From: Plectrocnemia conspersa
Lineage: Eukaryota; Arthropoda; Insecta; Trichoptera; Polycentropodidae
Reading direction: 5' to 3'
DNA: 64,000 nucleotides
Assembly: GCA_009617715.1 (NCBI GenBank)
Contig: VTFK01000167.1
Coordinates: 310,001-374,000 of the forward strand
Shown piece by piece: positions 39,930 through 53,016 of this stretch; within the stretch, counting starts at the first letter, position 1, and each line of letters starts with the position of its first letter. The notes beneath the pieces were generated by a model. That model was not told the DNA's origin. It did no database searches and worked only from the letters and a program-made list of their open reading frames with translations. A program made the position numbers and the translations under genes.

Positions 39930-40300
39930 CACCCTTTGGATTAGTGTGTTTTCGTTGTGTCGTTCCGTTGCACTGCGTGCATTTTCCCTGCTCTGATGAC
40001 CACGTTGTATTATTTGCGGAACATCGATCGGCAGACATTCGGCCGTCCACATTATGCACAAGGTATGCTGTTCACACACACGAATGGACAAATGCGCCAG
40101 CGAGCCGGAAAAGCTTGTCATAAAGCTACACTAAGATTATTCCTAGCCGCCCAAAGCTCGCCAATGCGATTCGTTAACGTCGTACATATAACATGTCTCG
40201 CTAATTTCCCCAGCGACGAACTCAGACGTAGAGTTGGAAGCGAAAGCTTTTGCTTCGTCCTCACAGACGACGTCTATAAATGGACGCATAATTTTAAAAG
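39930..40300. other. GC-rich block in intron 1
   Basis: About 370 bp with near-balanced base composition in very AT-rich surroundings, with many CpG (for example CATCGATCGGCAGACATTCG and CCAGCGACGAACTCAGACG). Plus-strand frame 39957-40316 is open for 119 codons and minus-strand frame 40121-39882 for 79. Neither resembles a known protein to me, and both are expected where stops are rare because of base composition. It could be a regulatory element, an untranslated or non-coding exon, or a repeat. Confidence 0.35.
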
Positions 40301-40639
40301 AATACTTTATGAATGAATCGCTTTTTGGTATAATTTTTGAGTGCTAGAAATGCAGATTGATATTAACTATGCGAATAATACTGGAAGATCTTCCACCGCT
40401 TGCAATTTATTCATCCCCTGTGTATATGCGATGTTGAATTTAATTCACGTTAAGAGTGAAGGAACGATGTAATAGACAACATCGTAGTAAGCTACGCAAA
40501 TATCATGTTTCTATGTATGACGTCAAAAAAGATCTAACAGAAACGACAAATATTTCTTTAAAATTGGTAATGGTTTTTTTTAAATCCGCAAAACATTTGT
40601 GAAATTAATTATTCTGTATAATCGGATGAAATTAATTAT

Positions 40640-40680
40640 TCTGTATAGACCTGGGTTCGAATCCCATATGGACCCTAATG
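40640..40680 (+). repeat. SINE-like B box (GGTTCGAATCC)
   Basis: GGTTCGAATCC at 40654-40664 matches the tRNA B box consensus exactly, in the context CCTGGGTTCGAATCCCATATGG, where the T-arm can pair. No A box or acceptor stem is present upstream; a duplicated AAATTAATTATTCTGTATA (about 40602 and 40630) lies in its place. Probably a SINE tail. Confidence 0.4.
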
Positions 40681-40974
40681 TTCTTTTAATTTTTATGGTG
40701 TCTGGGAAATCAGAATTAATGATCATGATATAGCTTTAATTTTGAAAATTGTAATATCGTGATAGTGACATTTATTGATTATAATGTGTAATAATAGTTT
40801 AAAATGAATTAAATTCTTTATTTACTGATTGTGTTAACACGGTTGTAACGCATTGTGCTATCGCCATTGAAATTCCCACCGCCATAAAACCCCATCTTTA
40901 TTGAATTTTCATTATGATTAGATTAATTACAATCTGATTTGCGTCTATTCTTGTCGGGATAAACACGTGACGCC

Positions 40975-41310
40975 ACTCATGTAGTACTCCATTTTATATT
41001 TTTAACAACTCGTCCATCAAAACGTCGAGTCAGCTGACGTTGCACGCGTTGCACGCGACCGCCCGTCACCGCCGAATTTTTCACACCGCAAACCATCAAA
41101 CGGAAAAACATTTTTTCACGAGAGAGAAAATCGCACACCGTTTGGCCGCGCGCCATCTTGGCGGTGCGTGACCGTGAATTTTCCCGCGGCCCACGCATTG
41201 ACAACCGGCGCGGACAAAGCGCTCTTGGCTTTGGCCACTTCGGCCCATTCTAAATTCTAAACGTTTATTTACGACGCCGCGCCACTATTTCTGATGGCGA
41301 ATTGTATAAT
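40975..41310 (-). promoter_or_regulatory. CpG-rich island in intron 1, possible internal promoter
   Basis: About 330 bp dense in CpG, the most GC-rich single-copy stretch seen in the window outside the transposon at 42.2 kb. It contains GCGCGCCATCTTGGCGG; the minus-strand reading CCAAGATGGCG resembles YY1/Pho-type sites found near transcription starts. It also holds CACGTGACG just to its left. A minus-strand frame of 75 codons (41204-40977) is open but unlike any family I know and has no strong donor. An alternative promoter for the host gene or an enhancer is plausible. Confidence 0.35.
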
Positions 41311-42188
41311 GACTAGACTATTTTCGACACCACTGCTACGCGCTAATAGTAGGCAAGGCAAGGGCGATACGGCGATTTATTATTATATCTAACTAACGAC
41401 TTTCAATTTTCACACTCAAGGGTGTGAACGAAACATGACTGAGTTGAGAATAATCTGATAGTGATCCAACGATTAGAAGCAGATGTGACTTTAAGAAATC
41501 CTTACAAATAAATATTTAATTTATTCAAATAATTTTTAAATGAAGATAATTTTCATAAAGGATTTTTTTTTTGAAAAGAAATATTTACAACATATTTTTC
41601 TTGCTTCATGTTCAAATATTCAAGGAACCATTTCATCCTAGAATTGATTGATGAATAGCAAGCGCAAGACGTTATCAAACAAGCAAAGAAGTAGACGGTT
41701 GTTTTGGCAATTTTGGTTTGTTGGGACAATCTGAAAATTCCCGGCTCTTCTCCTGTCCTCAAAGGTTAAAATTAACACAAAATTCGAGTCTTTCTAACTT
41801 TTTAAAAAGTTTTATGAAATTTATACAACTATATCGCTAGAAATGCTTGCAGTAGTGAAATCAAAAATTTATGAAGGAATAAACAAGAAGTTAATTTTTT
41901 TAATACATATTTTACAAAAGCCTATTTTGCCAATGAAAACTATTTTTAAATGTGCTCCCAAGAATATATTGCAATAATGGTAAAGATTTATTACAAGTTT
42001 TTTCTAATTAAGATTATTCAGAATTAAATACTGAAATAATTAATAAAAATAATATTAATCGCGATTTTCTTATTAGGACGTTAAAAATCAAAGAAAAAAT
42101 AAGAGAACGAACTTAAAATATAAATATTTTATAAAATCTTTGCCCGCATATGAAGACAACGTCAACGGAAAGCAAGCGAGTAGTCTTA

Positions 42189-42831
42189 GGGCCCATACGC
42201 ACTGTCGGCTAGCCGCCGGCGACTAGGGACCGCCGGCTCAAAAACGCAGGTAGCTAGGCTAGGCGGCTAAGCCGAGCGACTCGAGGTCGGGTAGTACATT
42301 CGCGAAGAAATTGCAATATTAATTTTAAAGAGAAAAAAATATTATTTTATTTTCAATATAATATTGAATTTCCCTGTATGAAACGCTTTTTGTTTCCCAA
42401 ATGCAATTATAAATGTATCTGTATTATGTTAATAAAATTAATTTAAATCGAGAAGCAAGAAATAATATAAAATAATTATACATATTATTTCACAATATTT
42501 TTTTTTCGTTATCAATATTCATATAAAATTATTGTAAACGATTCGGGATTAAATTTCTACGATGAGCGTTTCTGTGTCGAAGCCATTTTTTGTGAATGAT
42601 GTATAAGTCGCCTCGAAAGTCGCTCCTCGTGCGAATGCACTCATCTAAACCCACGGTTTTATAGGTTGCCGCGACAGGCAAGTCGCCTGTGCATCACCTC
42701 TGCGCAGGATCGCGCCTGACGCTCCGGCGACTCGGCGCCTGCGTGCGTATGCACCCATTTAAAACCATATAAAGTACAGTCGCCAGGCGGCTAGTCGCCG
42801 GCGGCTAGCCGACAGTGCGTATGGGGGGCCC
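42189..42831. mobile_element. 643-bp terminal-inverted-repeat DNA transposon (non-autonomous)
   Basis: The left end (42189-42226) starts GGGCCCATACGCACTGTCGG and continues through CTAGCCGCCGGCGACTAG. The right end (42791-42831) is its inverted copy, identical except for three extra C bases after GGGCCC. The ends are GC-rich, with more subterminal GCCGCCTGGCGAC-type blocks, while the core is AT-rich. There is no transposase. Flanking bases (TTA on the left, GAA on the right) give no clear target duplication. The near-perfect ends suggest a fairly recent insertion. Confidence 0.88.
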
Positions 42832-43695
42832 GAATATTCATCACAAAAAAAAATTAGTTATCTGATTCTTTTCTAATTCGTAAATTCCATAATTTGTAGT
42901 AAAAAAAATACATGAAAATAAAAATATGTAGTATAAAAAAATACGTGAAAATAACATCTAATGCCAAAATGTTTGATATGCTATTAAAAGCATTGTAATA
43001 AATAATATGAATAACTGAAATTTTGATATTTATACAGCTGTATAAATAGAAAAATGAAACAATATTCTTCAAAGGATAATAAATAAATTAGGATGTTACC
43101 AAGAATCCATTATATTTTCAGACATATTCTCCCTTATAAAACAAAAAAAACAATAATAAAAGCAAAAACATTACTTGCAAATAAGTAAAACAGATAATAA
43201 CTGATAAAAAATAAATATTTGTTTAAGCTAATTGTTTTCAAAGGTTAAATTTAATGTCGTTAATCGGCAATATGCTTAGTTCAATCTAAATATTTAAAAA
43301 TAATTAAAATTTAAATTGAATAAATTATTCAACTATAACAAAAAAAATATTATCAAAATATAATTTGATCATTAAATTGAAAATGTAATAACATAACGAT
43401 TTACATGATTTAAAAATTTGTAGGAGATCCACACAGCTGTACATTTAACGCTAAGTAATACAAATGTATTTTGACTATTGACAATAAAGGAATATTTTAT
43501 ACCACAATTGCTTACATCCGGTCTTTAACCGCTCGTTAAGCACTATTAAAACATCCTTTTTGTGCGTAAATAATTCAATAGGCAATGCGTCTAACCGGCA
43601 TAAAAACCGTTATTTTAAGCTTTCTCCTGCATTAATGACTTTCGGAATGTTTTCACTTTTAAATTTCAGTTATTTAAGGCGCGAATATAATTAGT

Positions 43696-44035
43696 TGATC
43701 GAATATGCAAGCGATGTAATTGGCCAACTAATTTCTGCTTCTCTGATACGCCAGAGACAACTCGAATCAAGACTGTAAAATATCTGACACATCAAAGACG
43801 ATAAACTGACTCGAGACGAGAGGGTCAGAGAATCATAGGCATCGAAGCGGTGGACAACCAGACTAAGACCAAGAACAAACAACAACAAACACGAGAGAAC
43901 CCAGTGGAGCATTTCTCTACATGCTATCAGTCTACAAAATATTTACAGCTCAACACTATTTCGCTTTGGTAAATTGTACAACTTAACAATAAATTTTTAT
44001 CAACTTTCCGGCGTCTATTTTGGCTACAAAATCAC
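43696..44035 (+). repeat. LTR-like repeat, copy A
   Basis: The 3' end has AATAAATTTTTATC, then TATTTTGGCTACAAAATCACATCCCTT. It corresponds to AATAAAATTTTCAC, then CGTTTTACTGACAGCAAAGTCACAACCCTT in the copy at 51370-51705. The 5' ends also align weakly (GATCGAATATGCAAGCGATG versus GATCGATGCATGATTGTG). A polyadenylation-like signal about 50 bp before the end is typical of a long terminal repeat. No internal retroelement sequence adjoins it, so it may be a solo LTR. Confidence 0.4.
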
Positions 44036-46680
44036 ATCCCTTCGGCCTCAAAACCCTAAAAAATATGTATTTATTGTATTTTAAAGTCCAAATAAAAAAA
44101 TCAATGCTACAGTATGTAATGTATCAGAACCACTAGTTGCATTCTCACAAAAAAATAATAATAATCAAGTAACGAGTATATTTTATTTTACAATATAGAA
44201 AATAAGAGCAAGTTAAAAAAATATGTTTAATAATATTACTATGGAAGTGATCCAGTTTTTCTTGAAATAAATATGATTTTTACACTCGTAAAATATTTAC
44301 ACCCAAGCAAATTCCTCAGAGTCCTTGAATGACACCGCATAAAATATTACAAATATAAAACAAGCTCATTAATTACTCTGCTTGCAGATCGTTAAATTTA
44401 ACATTAAAAGTCATGTCACTGTAGAATCGAGTCAAGGATGAATACGATATTAAATTACAAGACATTAAAATCCAATTATATTTAAACATTTAGAACATGG
44501 TTAAATTTAACCTGTATCAAATACTTTGTATGGTAATATTTATACGGACAACCCTAATTATACGAGCTATGACAGTTGATGGATAGAAAATTACTGCATC
44601 GATCAACTAGGCCATTATAAAATAGATATCATTAAATTATTTCTATATCAACAATACTGCGTTAATTACTTTAGGGACGTTTGCGCTAACCATTTTACGC
44701 TTCTCGTCCGTTAAATAATTTTAGAGTAAAGCTGGAGCAATCAGCCACCTTCTCTCCGGTTTAAATTGTATTATATTACTTCTTAAAAAATTACAAAGGC
44801 GATGAATAAATAATTGATAATGATATTGCGGTAATTAGTTATTCAGAATGTAATAATCTTATGGTTTATTGAGAATAATAATTGTAAACGGGGAAAGTGT
44901 ATGGGAGCTTTTGACCCAAGTCTACCTTAATATTAAATTATCAAACTTCGCGTTGCTGAAATTTTAAATTTAATAAAATACACGAGGCTCTAACTTATCG
45001 AGCGGGCTTTCCAAACATTTGAGAACGTTTTTGCCCCACGACAATAAGTACACTGAAAACCCCTCTTGGGCGAAGAGTACCGCAAAGTGTTGACTTTCAT
45101 GAAAATATATTATATATAAACCGAACGCAGAATTCGACAAAAAAGTGAAACATTATTTTTTTAATAAAATCGATTAAGAACTTCAAGTGCTGATTAAGAT
45201 TCACAAAAAATAAACCGAATAAATATACTAATTTATATATTTTTTTAATTAATAAAATATTCAAGATAATGAAATAAAATAAACAACACTTAATAATTTA
45301 CAAAAAAATACTAAATATTTCGTAGCTTTTTCACAGAAGCTCTATGACCCCTTGTTTGGCTTACACTGCTCAAAACCACTGAAACTAACCGATAAATATA
45401 AAAATTACAACCTAACCCAACATTTACTGTCAGCGAATCGCTGAACGTTCACAAACGCCATTATCCGATTAGGTACACATAATAAAACAAAACCCCGTCG
45501 TCATTTTTATCGGTCTTGGGATAAGTCCTCATAAAGCCGGGTGCGATCTTTACGACCCTATTCCTTTTTTCATAATCCCACCCTTTATTTTAAACACTTT
45601 AGGGTCACCTGTCTACTCGAACAAGGCAACTGCCTTCACTAAATATATTAAATTACAGGGGTAAGTAAAATTTAAGCCCTACAATTGTTCTCTTAATTTA
45701 AGTGTCTTACTAATGACTTAAATAGAAGCAATATAAAATTGGACACAATGACAAAGAATAGCTTTAATGGTTTATCGAATAAAAGTACAGCTAGAGACTT
45801 GACTATTACTGAAATAATTATGAAAAAAGGGTTAACCGAATTTAGACGGAAACATCAATTTACCGTCACAAAAAATATACATTTCAAAGACTCTCAAACA
45901 TCTTTACACCTTTCAGAAACAGTATTAATTAAACATTGGCATTGAGATGCAGCACCCGTGATCTCGCGTTGTCCTCCCGTAAATAAACACCCCACTCCCG
46001 CCCACCATGTTCACGGTTACGTTATCAAGTTTTCGAATTCTGCACTTGACATCTAATTAGGTATAAACGTAACGAGGGACGCTAAAACGAAACGAAAAGT
46101 CGCTCTTCCGTTTTAAAAGTGAAAAAGGAAAACGTTTACATAATTAACGAGTCAAACTTCACCATTGGATTTGTACCTATTCATTATCTACCGTTTTTAT
46201 TTTGTTTTGCATATTTTTTTACTCAAATGTATATTGTTTCAAAAACGTTACATCCTACTGCTTTGTTGGTTAATAAATAAGTATGTTAAATTAACACAAA
46301 ACGTACAATAATACTCAACGGACAATTACCAAAAAGCCGATTGCCCAAAAGTCCAAAACTCAAATCAAATAATAATTTTTATCTTTAGAGAAATAATTAT
46401 TTCACTTGCACATTAAATTTTAAAATATACTACAGTATTTATTTACTAATATTCGAAATCAGTTGAGTGTTTAACAGTCATATATATTTTACGCTCAGAA
46501 AGTCCTTTACATAAGTGGCGTTATCCAAATCGTACTGTCATACTTGAAGAATAAAAAATAAAAATAATTTAATTACATTTTAAAATTTCCTCATATCAAA
46601 AATATCACTTTTTTACATCATTACTTTCATAAATAATAGATTTTTTGTTTAGATATGCAGATATAAAAAAGTAAAGATAA

Positions 46681-46770
46681 AGGAGAAGAGATCAACGATC
46701 TTCTTTTCCCTCGACTCCTCGATTTGTGATAAAACTAAAATATCTGTGTTTTTTAAATACATACAAGATA
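46681..46770. repeat. dispersed repeat family R2, copy 1
   Basis: AGGAGAAGAGATCAACGATCTT is followed by a pyrimidine-rich stretch and then ATAAAACT. The copy at 63819 has AGGAGAAGAGATCAGTGATCTT, a CT repeat and ATAAAACT. Lies directly left of an R1 copy, so the two may belong to one longer element. Confidence 0.5.
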
Positions 46771-46864
46771 TTCTCTATGAGCTAAAGTACCTCATCATTA
46801 GATATTTTTGTCTAAATAACTTAATTTTATTTATTCATTTCTATATTGACACTAGATTAACCTA

Positions 46865-47060
46865 ATCTCTGATGATCGATCGGAAATATAATTTTATAAT
46901 AATAACTAATTCCGATCTTTTAGACACGATAAAAAATTAATAACACTTTTATTCCATTTGCGATTTAAACAAAGGTCTTTCAGGTCAATAGTCAGCGACT
47001 TATACCAATCGTCTTTTGTACTGATTAACTCCCACTTCGCTACCAACTTGGAATATAAAA
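46865..47060. repeat. dispersed repeat family R1, copy 2
   Basis: TGATGATCGATCGGAA, ACTAATTCCGATCTTTTAGA, CACGATA and GCGACTTATACCAATCGTC match the 36.5-kb copy in order, with a gap in the middle. Function unknown. Confidence 0.55.
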
Positions 47061-48049
47061 AAATGCAGCCATAAATTAGCATTCAGCTAAGCTAACGCCA
47101 AATGGACACAAACGATACATTTAATGTCCAAGTAAAAGCAATCGCTCCCACATTTTTAAAACGTAGCGTCACGTTTTACAATATTAAAAAGAATCTATAT
47201 TTTTTGTTACATGATTTATTTAGTAACAAAAATCCTAGTATGTATAATTTGATTAAATTGATGCATTACTCACAGTTATACCACTCACAAGAAACGAGTC
47301 AGTCGTTTCATGTTATCAAATATAACACGTTTATTCAATCTCTAATTTTATATTTTAAATTGCATATATTTATTATACAAATTACTAAGCATTTGTTAGA
47401 AATATTAACTGCATTATTAAATATCTAAGCAAAACCAAAAAAATTACAGACTCAATAAGTAAGGCCATTAAGTCTTAAAAAATATATATTATATATTTTT
47501 ATTACGTCGTTATTAATTTTTTATTTGTTTTACAGATATCTCCAATGTTTTAAATAAATCTGTAAAATTGACAGAAGCAAAAAATATACGGTTGAACATT
47601 TAAGCTATGAAATTGTGGTAGTAGTACATTCTTAGAACAACCAATGTTAATCATATGTTTGAAACCATCATATTATTTGTACAAGACACGTTAAAAGGAG
47701 CATAAAAACTAAAGGATTGATGTCACTTTAATTTATTATTACGACAGAACATAAATTTCCTTGCCAACATAATATATGCTAAAACGTAAATAACAAATAA
47801 ATGAGCACCTAAACCGTGAAATAGTACCAAAAAAAACAAGCAAGTAAGATTTCACTGTTCTAAAAATATGTTTATTAGATAAATTCCAAAATTGTAGTAC
47901 CCCCTAAAATGATTTAGAATAGATCACATAGATATAGTATTAACATTGCTCTCCTCCCATTTTTCCAAATATATATTTTTATGTCAAAACGTTGCCTCAA
48001 AGTATTATACAAACATTTGGAACTTCTACTATAACGAACACTAAAATAG

Positions 48050-48180
48050 AATAAAACAGAGCAGCAACGAATCAAAGCTAAAGAAATACAGTCACTTTCA
48101 TTTCAATCGTTCAATCCAGCCACGCAGTCACATTGAACCTCCAAGAGTTGAACCCGATCTTTGGACAAGAGACAGCGTAT
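48050..48180. repeat. dispersed repeat family R3, copy 1
   Basis: GCAGTCACATTGAACCTCCA, then AGAGTTGAACCCGATCTTTGGA is echoed at 56840-56880 (GCAGTCACGTGAAACACAAG, then CCGGATCTTCGATTCAACTT) and at 59210-59260 (GAAGTCAAAAATCTAAAG, then AAGCCCAATCTTTAGACA). Likely fragments of one old element, possibly an LTR. Confidence 0.4.
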
Positions 48181-48837
48181 CCATATTTTAATTAATAATT
48201 AACTCACGACTATCATAGCTTATTTTATGAATAGTTTTAAATTAATCATCCAATCATTTAATTTGTTATTAGGTACGTTTAACATTTTTTAAAGGGTTCG
48301 TTTTTATTCACCCGAGCGTTAAACATCATTAGACAATCCATTATGCTTGAAACGAACGTTTTTCATAACGTGACCGAAAACACAACGTTTCACGTATAAA
48401 ATATACTATCCAGAAACGAACGTTCGTGCCTTCCGTAATTACACAGACCGTAGACCACGTAGTATTTTCTCGTAATTGTCTAGAATTAGTGTCTACTTTT
48501 GGACGAGTCGGACAAAGCTTAAACTTAGCCCATATTTACATGTAGACCAAATTAAAAAGGACACACACAGACAATGTAAGGTCACGGTGGCGTTTCATTT
48601 TAGACTATGTTTCTATAATATAATAGTACATACATTCCTTATGAATATGAACTGGAAATAAAATATAAATTAGTCCGACAATGAAAGGGAATGGCGAGAA
48701 TTTACTTGTAAACGAATCAGACAAAACATATATACTGAATTAAAAAGGACACCTATTTATACACGTACATAAAATTTAAGGTCGCTTTTCCTTTTCGACC
48801 AAAGGTCGCATATCCTCTTGTGGATGTTGTCCCGATT

Positions 48838-48852
48838 TAGTAGTAGTAGTAG
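48838..48852. repeat. microsatellite (TAG)5
   Basis: Five exact TAG units within a slightly GC-richer patch (48780-48925). Confidence 0.9.
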
Positions 48853-51369
48853 TGTGTTTACGGAACAATTTATGACCTATCGCCGGTAACTCGGCAATGG
48901 GTTTTAATTGTTCCGTTAGCCTGTGATATACTCGCGAATAAATCATAAGCTAAGGTTAACATCACTGTTATTATTATAATAAATAACGATTTATATACTT
49001 TGCCAAAATTTGCAACGAGCTTCTGATTTATTTAATAATTTTTGATGAGGCTCAACGCTCTTAATAAACAATTAAAATCATTTTACGAGAGCCTAAAAGT
49101 TTCTTGACGAACTTGAATATAGCACATTAAATCTTTACGACTTTCTAACAGCATAATATTTGAACTCATGGCGCATTTAAAAGTAACTTTTTTTTTTTTA
49201 AATCAACCTAATTATACCAAACCAAAAATACGTATAACCACAATGTTCATAATATATTTTATTAGCTATTAAAACTTTTTATAAACGCAAACCTAACTCG
49301 TGTTTTGTTTTCATTATATTTAACTAAAAGCCTAAGCCAGCACATTTAATATAAACAAATTAGCTACTTAAAACGGTACTGTTAATAATTAAAACTACAT
49401 AATACGTTTCTTAATAATTGGTACCTAATTAAAGTACTACGCCCGAATGACCAATATAATCATGTTTATTATAACTATTAAATAAAATTATAACACCTCG
49501 GGAAATTTCACCTTTATATTTTTGAGTGATAGTAGAAGTAAGTTCCTAATCGAGTATTCACGACGGGGTCGTAATATAAAATGTAATAGGTCACTTCAGG
49601 AAATGTTTTCATTTGGAACTTGAGAACGAGAGTAATATTTGAGCACTTATTTTTTAGGGTATGAACCCTTGGGTCTAAATGATGTTTAAATTAGCCATCA
49701 GATCTAATTATACTAATAAACAAACTAAACAATTTTTTAGATTAATAACTTGTTGAGGTATAAGTGATTTCTAGGAAAATCAGCCAATCATAATGCAATG
49801 GAATCATATAAAATATTCTTCGAATTGAGCGTATTCTATACAGATCTGGATTAATAACCCAAAAACGGTTTGGTTAATCAAAGCATTGTGCGAACCGATC
49901 GATCGATACCGAACAGATGCTCTCTCTACATCAGTGATGGATTTCTATGGCTCGTTGGTTAATTATTATAAAACTTTAAACCTCCTCCCTTATTCCCTCA
50001 CGTATTAATCAAAGTTACAATGACTAATATCTAATCAATTTGGCTTGGCATTTCGAATCCGTAAATAATTAATTTGCGTCTCGCAATCGTAGGCGCATTG
50101 GCGAATTTATAAAAAATATATTTGCACTATAATAACTATAAAAGCCAATAAAATATATGAAAGAAGCGTTTAATGTATTATAATATTACTGATTTAAACT
50201 GCTGTTGATTAATAAAATTAAAAAATATCATGGCAAAAAATCAATTCATGAAAAGACGCTTTTAACGATCAAGATTAAATTCGTATAAAAGCTCTTTCGT
50301 AGTTATTAAATAACAATATTAAAATTGCTTTTCGCGGTATGTTGATATTATTCTCGCTATTCCCGTAATGTATATGTATACTAATAATTTCGTCTGAAAA
50401 TATATTACCCTATATATCAGAAAGATTCGGGATGTTTTTATCTTACACGCGTGCTCTTTATTTGTTTTTTTGTACGTAAAAAACTCTGCAAATTGCAATT
50501 GTTTCAAATATTGTATGCGAGATTGCTTTTAACGTTTACGACAACCAGTGCTTTTACGTAAGTCGAAAGGTATACATACGAATTAAATATATTTTAGTAG
50601 AATTATGAATGAAACTGATACCGCAATTTAAAATAATATCTCTCGAATAACTTTAACATTAAATGTAATAATAATAAATAACTAGCATTAAAGAATTAGA
50701 TTATAATATAAAATATACAACATATTGCTGCAGTATTCTAAGATTTCAATAAAGCTTTTATTGTTTAGTGTTAAGTTGATATTCAGAGTACTTTTTTTTA
50801 AATCTTGAATTGTAAAATGAAACGCATTAGTCCATGTACAGAGGGATCAATACACCTACAAGTCAGTGAAATTCAAGTCTAAAATTTATTACTAATTATT
50901 ACAATCAATATATAATAATAAGTAGGGTTTATGTGGAATTCAAATTCAATGACTTAAACTACCGATTTCAAGACGTAAATAATAAAATTAAATAAAATAA
51001 AACAGAGGAAAATGTGGCGGACCACACAGATGAACTCGTTCGTGAGGGATCGTATTCTTGAAATTCGCTTAAATTACTCTGACCAAAAGTGATTATTTAT
51101 CAATAAGGATTAACTAGACAGTAGTGTAATCACACAAAGGCTCTCGTTACGACTAGAAAAAAGGGTCATATAAATAACACGCAAGGATTCTCTTGTGTAT
51201 TGAATGAATATTTCTTTGCTACGAAAAAATAATAAGACAAATAACACCATAAGGCCACAAAATTTTCGTTACATAATTCAACCTCGGAGATATCCATCAA
51301 GCAAATGTCACTTTCTAAAGGCGTATACTTATTTCGTTGTTCTAAGAAACGAGTGGAACGATTGGTTGG

Positions 51370-51705
51370 ATGATCGATGCATGATTGTGATTGGTGAACA
51401 AGCTTTGCAGCCCTGAATATTAAGCCTGGACTCCAAGATCAAAGAACCAGGCAGACTCCAGCAGACACTAGTCCTGAGACTACCGACAGATCATCGCAGC
51501 AAAAGGAACTGCCTCAAAGTACTGTCACTGCAACCTACAAGACCCCTGAGAATATTTCACTGACATCATCCCTGCGCCAGCTTCTCCACCACTGTTCGGA
51601 AAAAACGATACTCGCACATAATAGTAGCCGCAATATATTAAATATAATCTAATAAAATTTTCACTTGTTTCCACCTGCGTTTTACTGACAGCAAAGTCAC
51701 AACCC
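51370..51705 (+). repeat. LTR-like repeat, copy B
   Basis: Partner of the 43696-44035 repeat: similar length (about 335 bp), an AATAAAATTTTCAC signal near 51651 and the shared CAAAGTCACAACCCTT end. The middle is diverged. It is notably C-rich (many CCT and CAGACTCCAGCAG-type stretches) for this region. Confidence 0.4.
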
Positions 51706-53016
51706 TTAGGGTTAACATACTATATTTTTTTTTAAGAAAATTAGATAAGCTTTAAAATCTAAAGTAAACAGGGTAACATAACATGATAATCTAGCGTTAA
51801 ATACTATCTGAATTTTAAGCTAAAATTTTATATTTAACACATTTTGGAAGTTTTTGGCATTGTATGCTTGCTCGGAATGGAGTAACGGCAATAATACTAT
51901 ATTTTATCAATTTAAATGTCATCCGAAACAAAGCTTTAAAAATAATATGTAATACACCTTTGAACAGTATCTTCAAAAATGTTTTATAATAAATAAGAAA
52001 CAAACACTATTAAAGAACATTGCCATTTCCATACCATAAAATACTATGAAAATATTTCACGTAAATATTTATCTCATATATCAGAGACTGTGATAGAAAT
52101 AATCTTAAATTTAAATATAAATACTAAAGCACATATTGCATTAGGTGCAAAATAACATTGCAGTGCGTCTAGATATTCATCGAAATATATTTAAATTAGC
52201 ACTTATTGTTTCTTGTTTTATTTTTCCTTGATTTTAAAACTGTGAAGGTTTATAATTATTTTTCCTTAAATTTTAAACACTAACGTTTCATTTCATAGTT
52301 TAGAAAATAAAATAGTTATAAATCAGTAAACATGTATTATATATAATAATATGATTTATAATAATAATATCACTTATTATTAAAGCAAATTATTTACTAT
52401 ATCTATGATTTCAAAACTAATAGATATTGTAAGAATTTTTTTTAAATAATTTAAAAAATAGTTTAGCTTCTAATAATTAAAATAATGAAAAATGGTTGAG
52501 ATACCATAACTAATTACTATATTGTTGGGGCCCGATTTATTTGGCTACAATCAATCTGGCAAAGCAAAACTGATTCATATTATTTAATAATATATAACTA
52601 TTATAACTATAATTTAATTAACATAATAGTCCATCTAATCATCACCGTCCGTCCGCCAAAATACATTTTTGATAATATTGTTAAAATAGCTATTGATATA
52701 TTTAGAAATAATTTTTATAAATAATTAAGTTTTAAATATCACTTTGCTTATACAATTAAACAAATTATAATAAAATTGTTTTATTATTTGCGATTCAAAA
52801 TAATTAAATAAGTATTTTATATTTTTTTAAATTTAATCTGACCATTGTGTCTTAATAGGTTTCTACAAAATTCCTACATGTACATACATACAGCCCCAAA
52901 CATGCGTTAAATACATATACAGACACACTTTGACAAACCTTTTCTTACAAGTATGCCACACAAAATGTTTAATTATACAAATTGAGGAGATAGAATAAAT
53001 ATATACTAACTTAATA

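Noticed and set aside
39882..40316. Open frames of 119 (+) and 79 (-) codons
   Set aside because: No family resemblance. Long frames on both strands are expected where stop codons are rare because of base composition.
38525..40680. Functional tRNA genes
   Set aside because: Only internal-promoter boxes are present; acceptor and D stems cannot be formed.
40977..41204. Minus-strand frame of 75 codons in the CpG island
   Set aside because: No recognisable domain and no strong splice donor; better explained as regulatory sequence.
43691..43912. Minus-strand hydrophobic frame of 73 codons
   Set aside because: Antisense to an LTR-like repeat; no independent support.
47102..47428. Plus-strand frame of 108 codons
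   Set aside because: Composition is AT-driven (Ile, Leu, Phe, Tyr, Asn, Lys), with no motif and no supporting signal.
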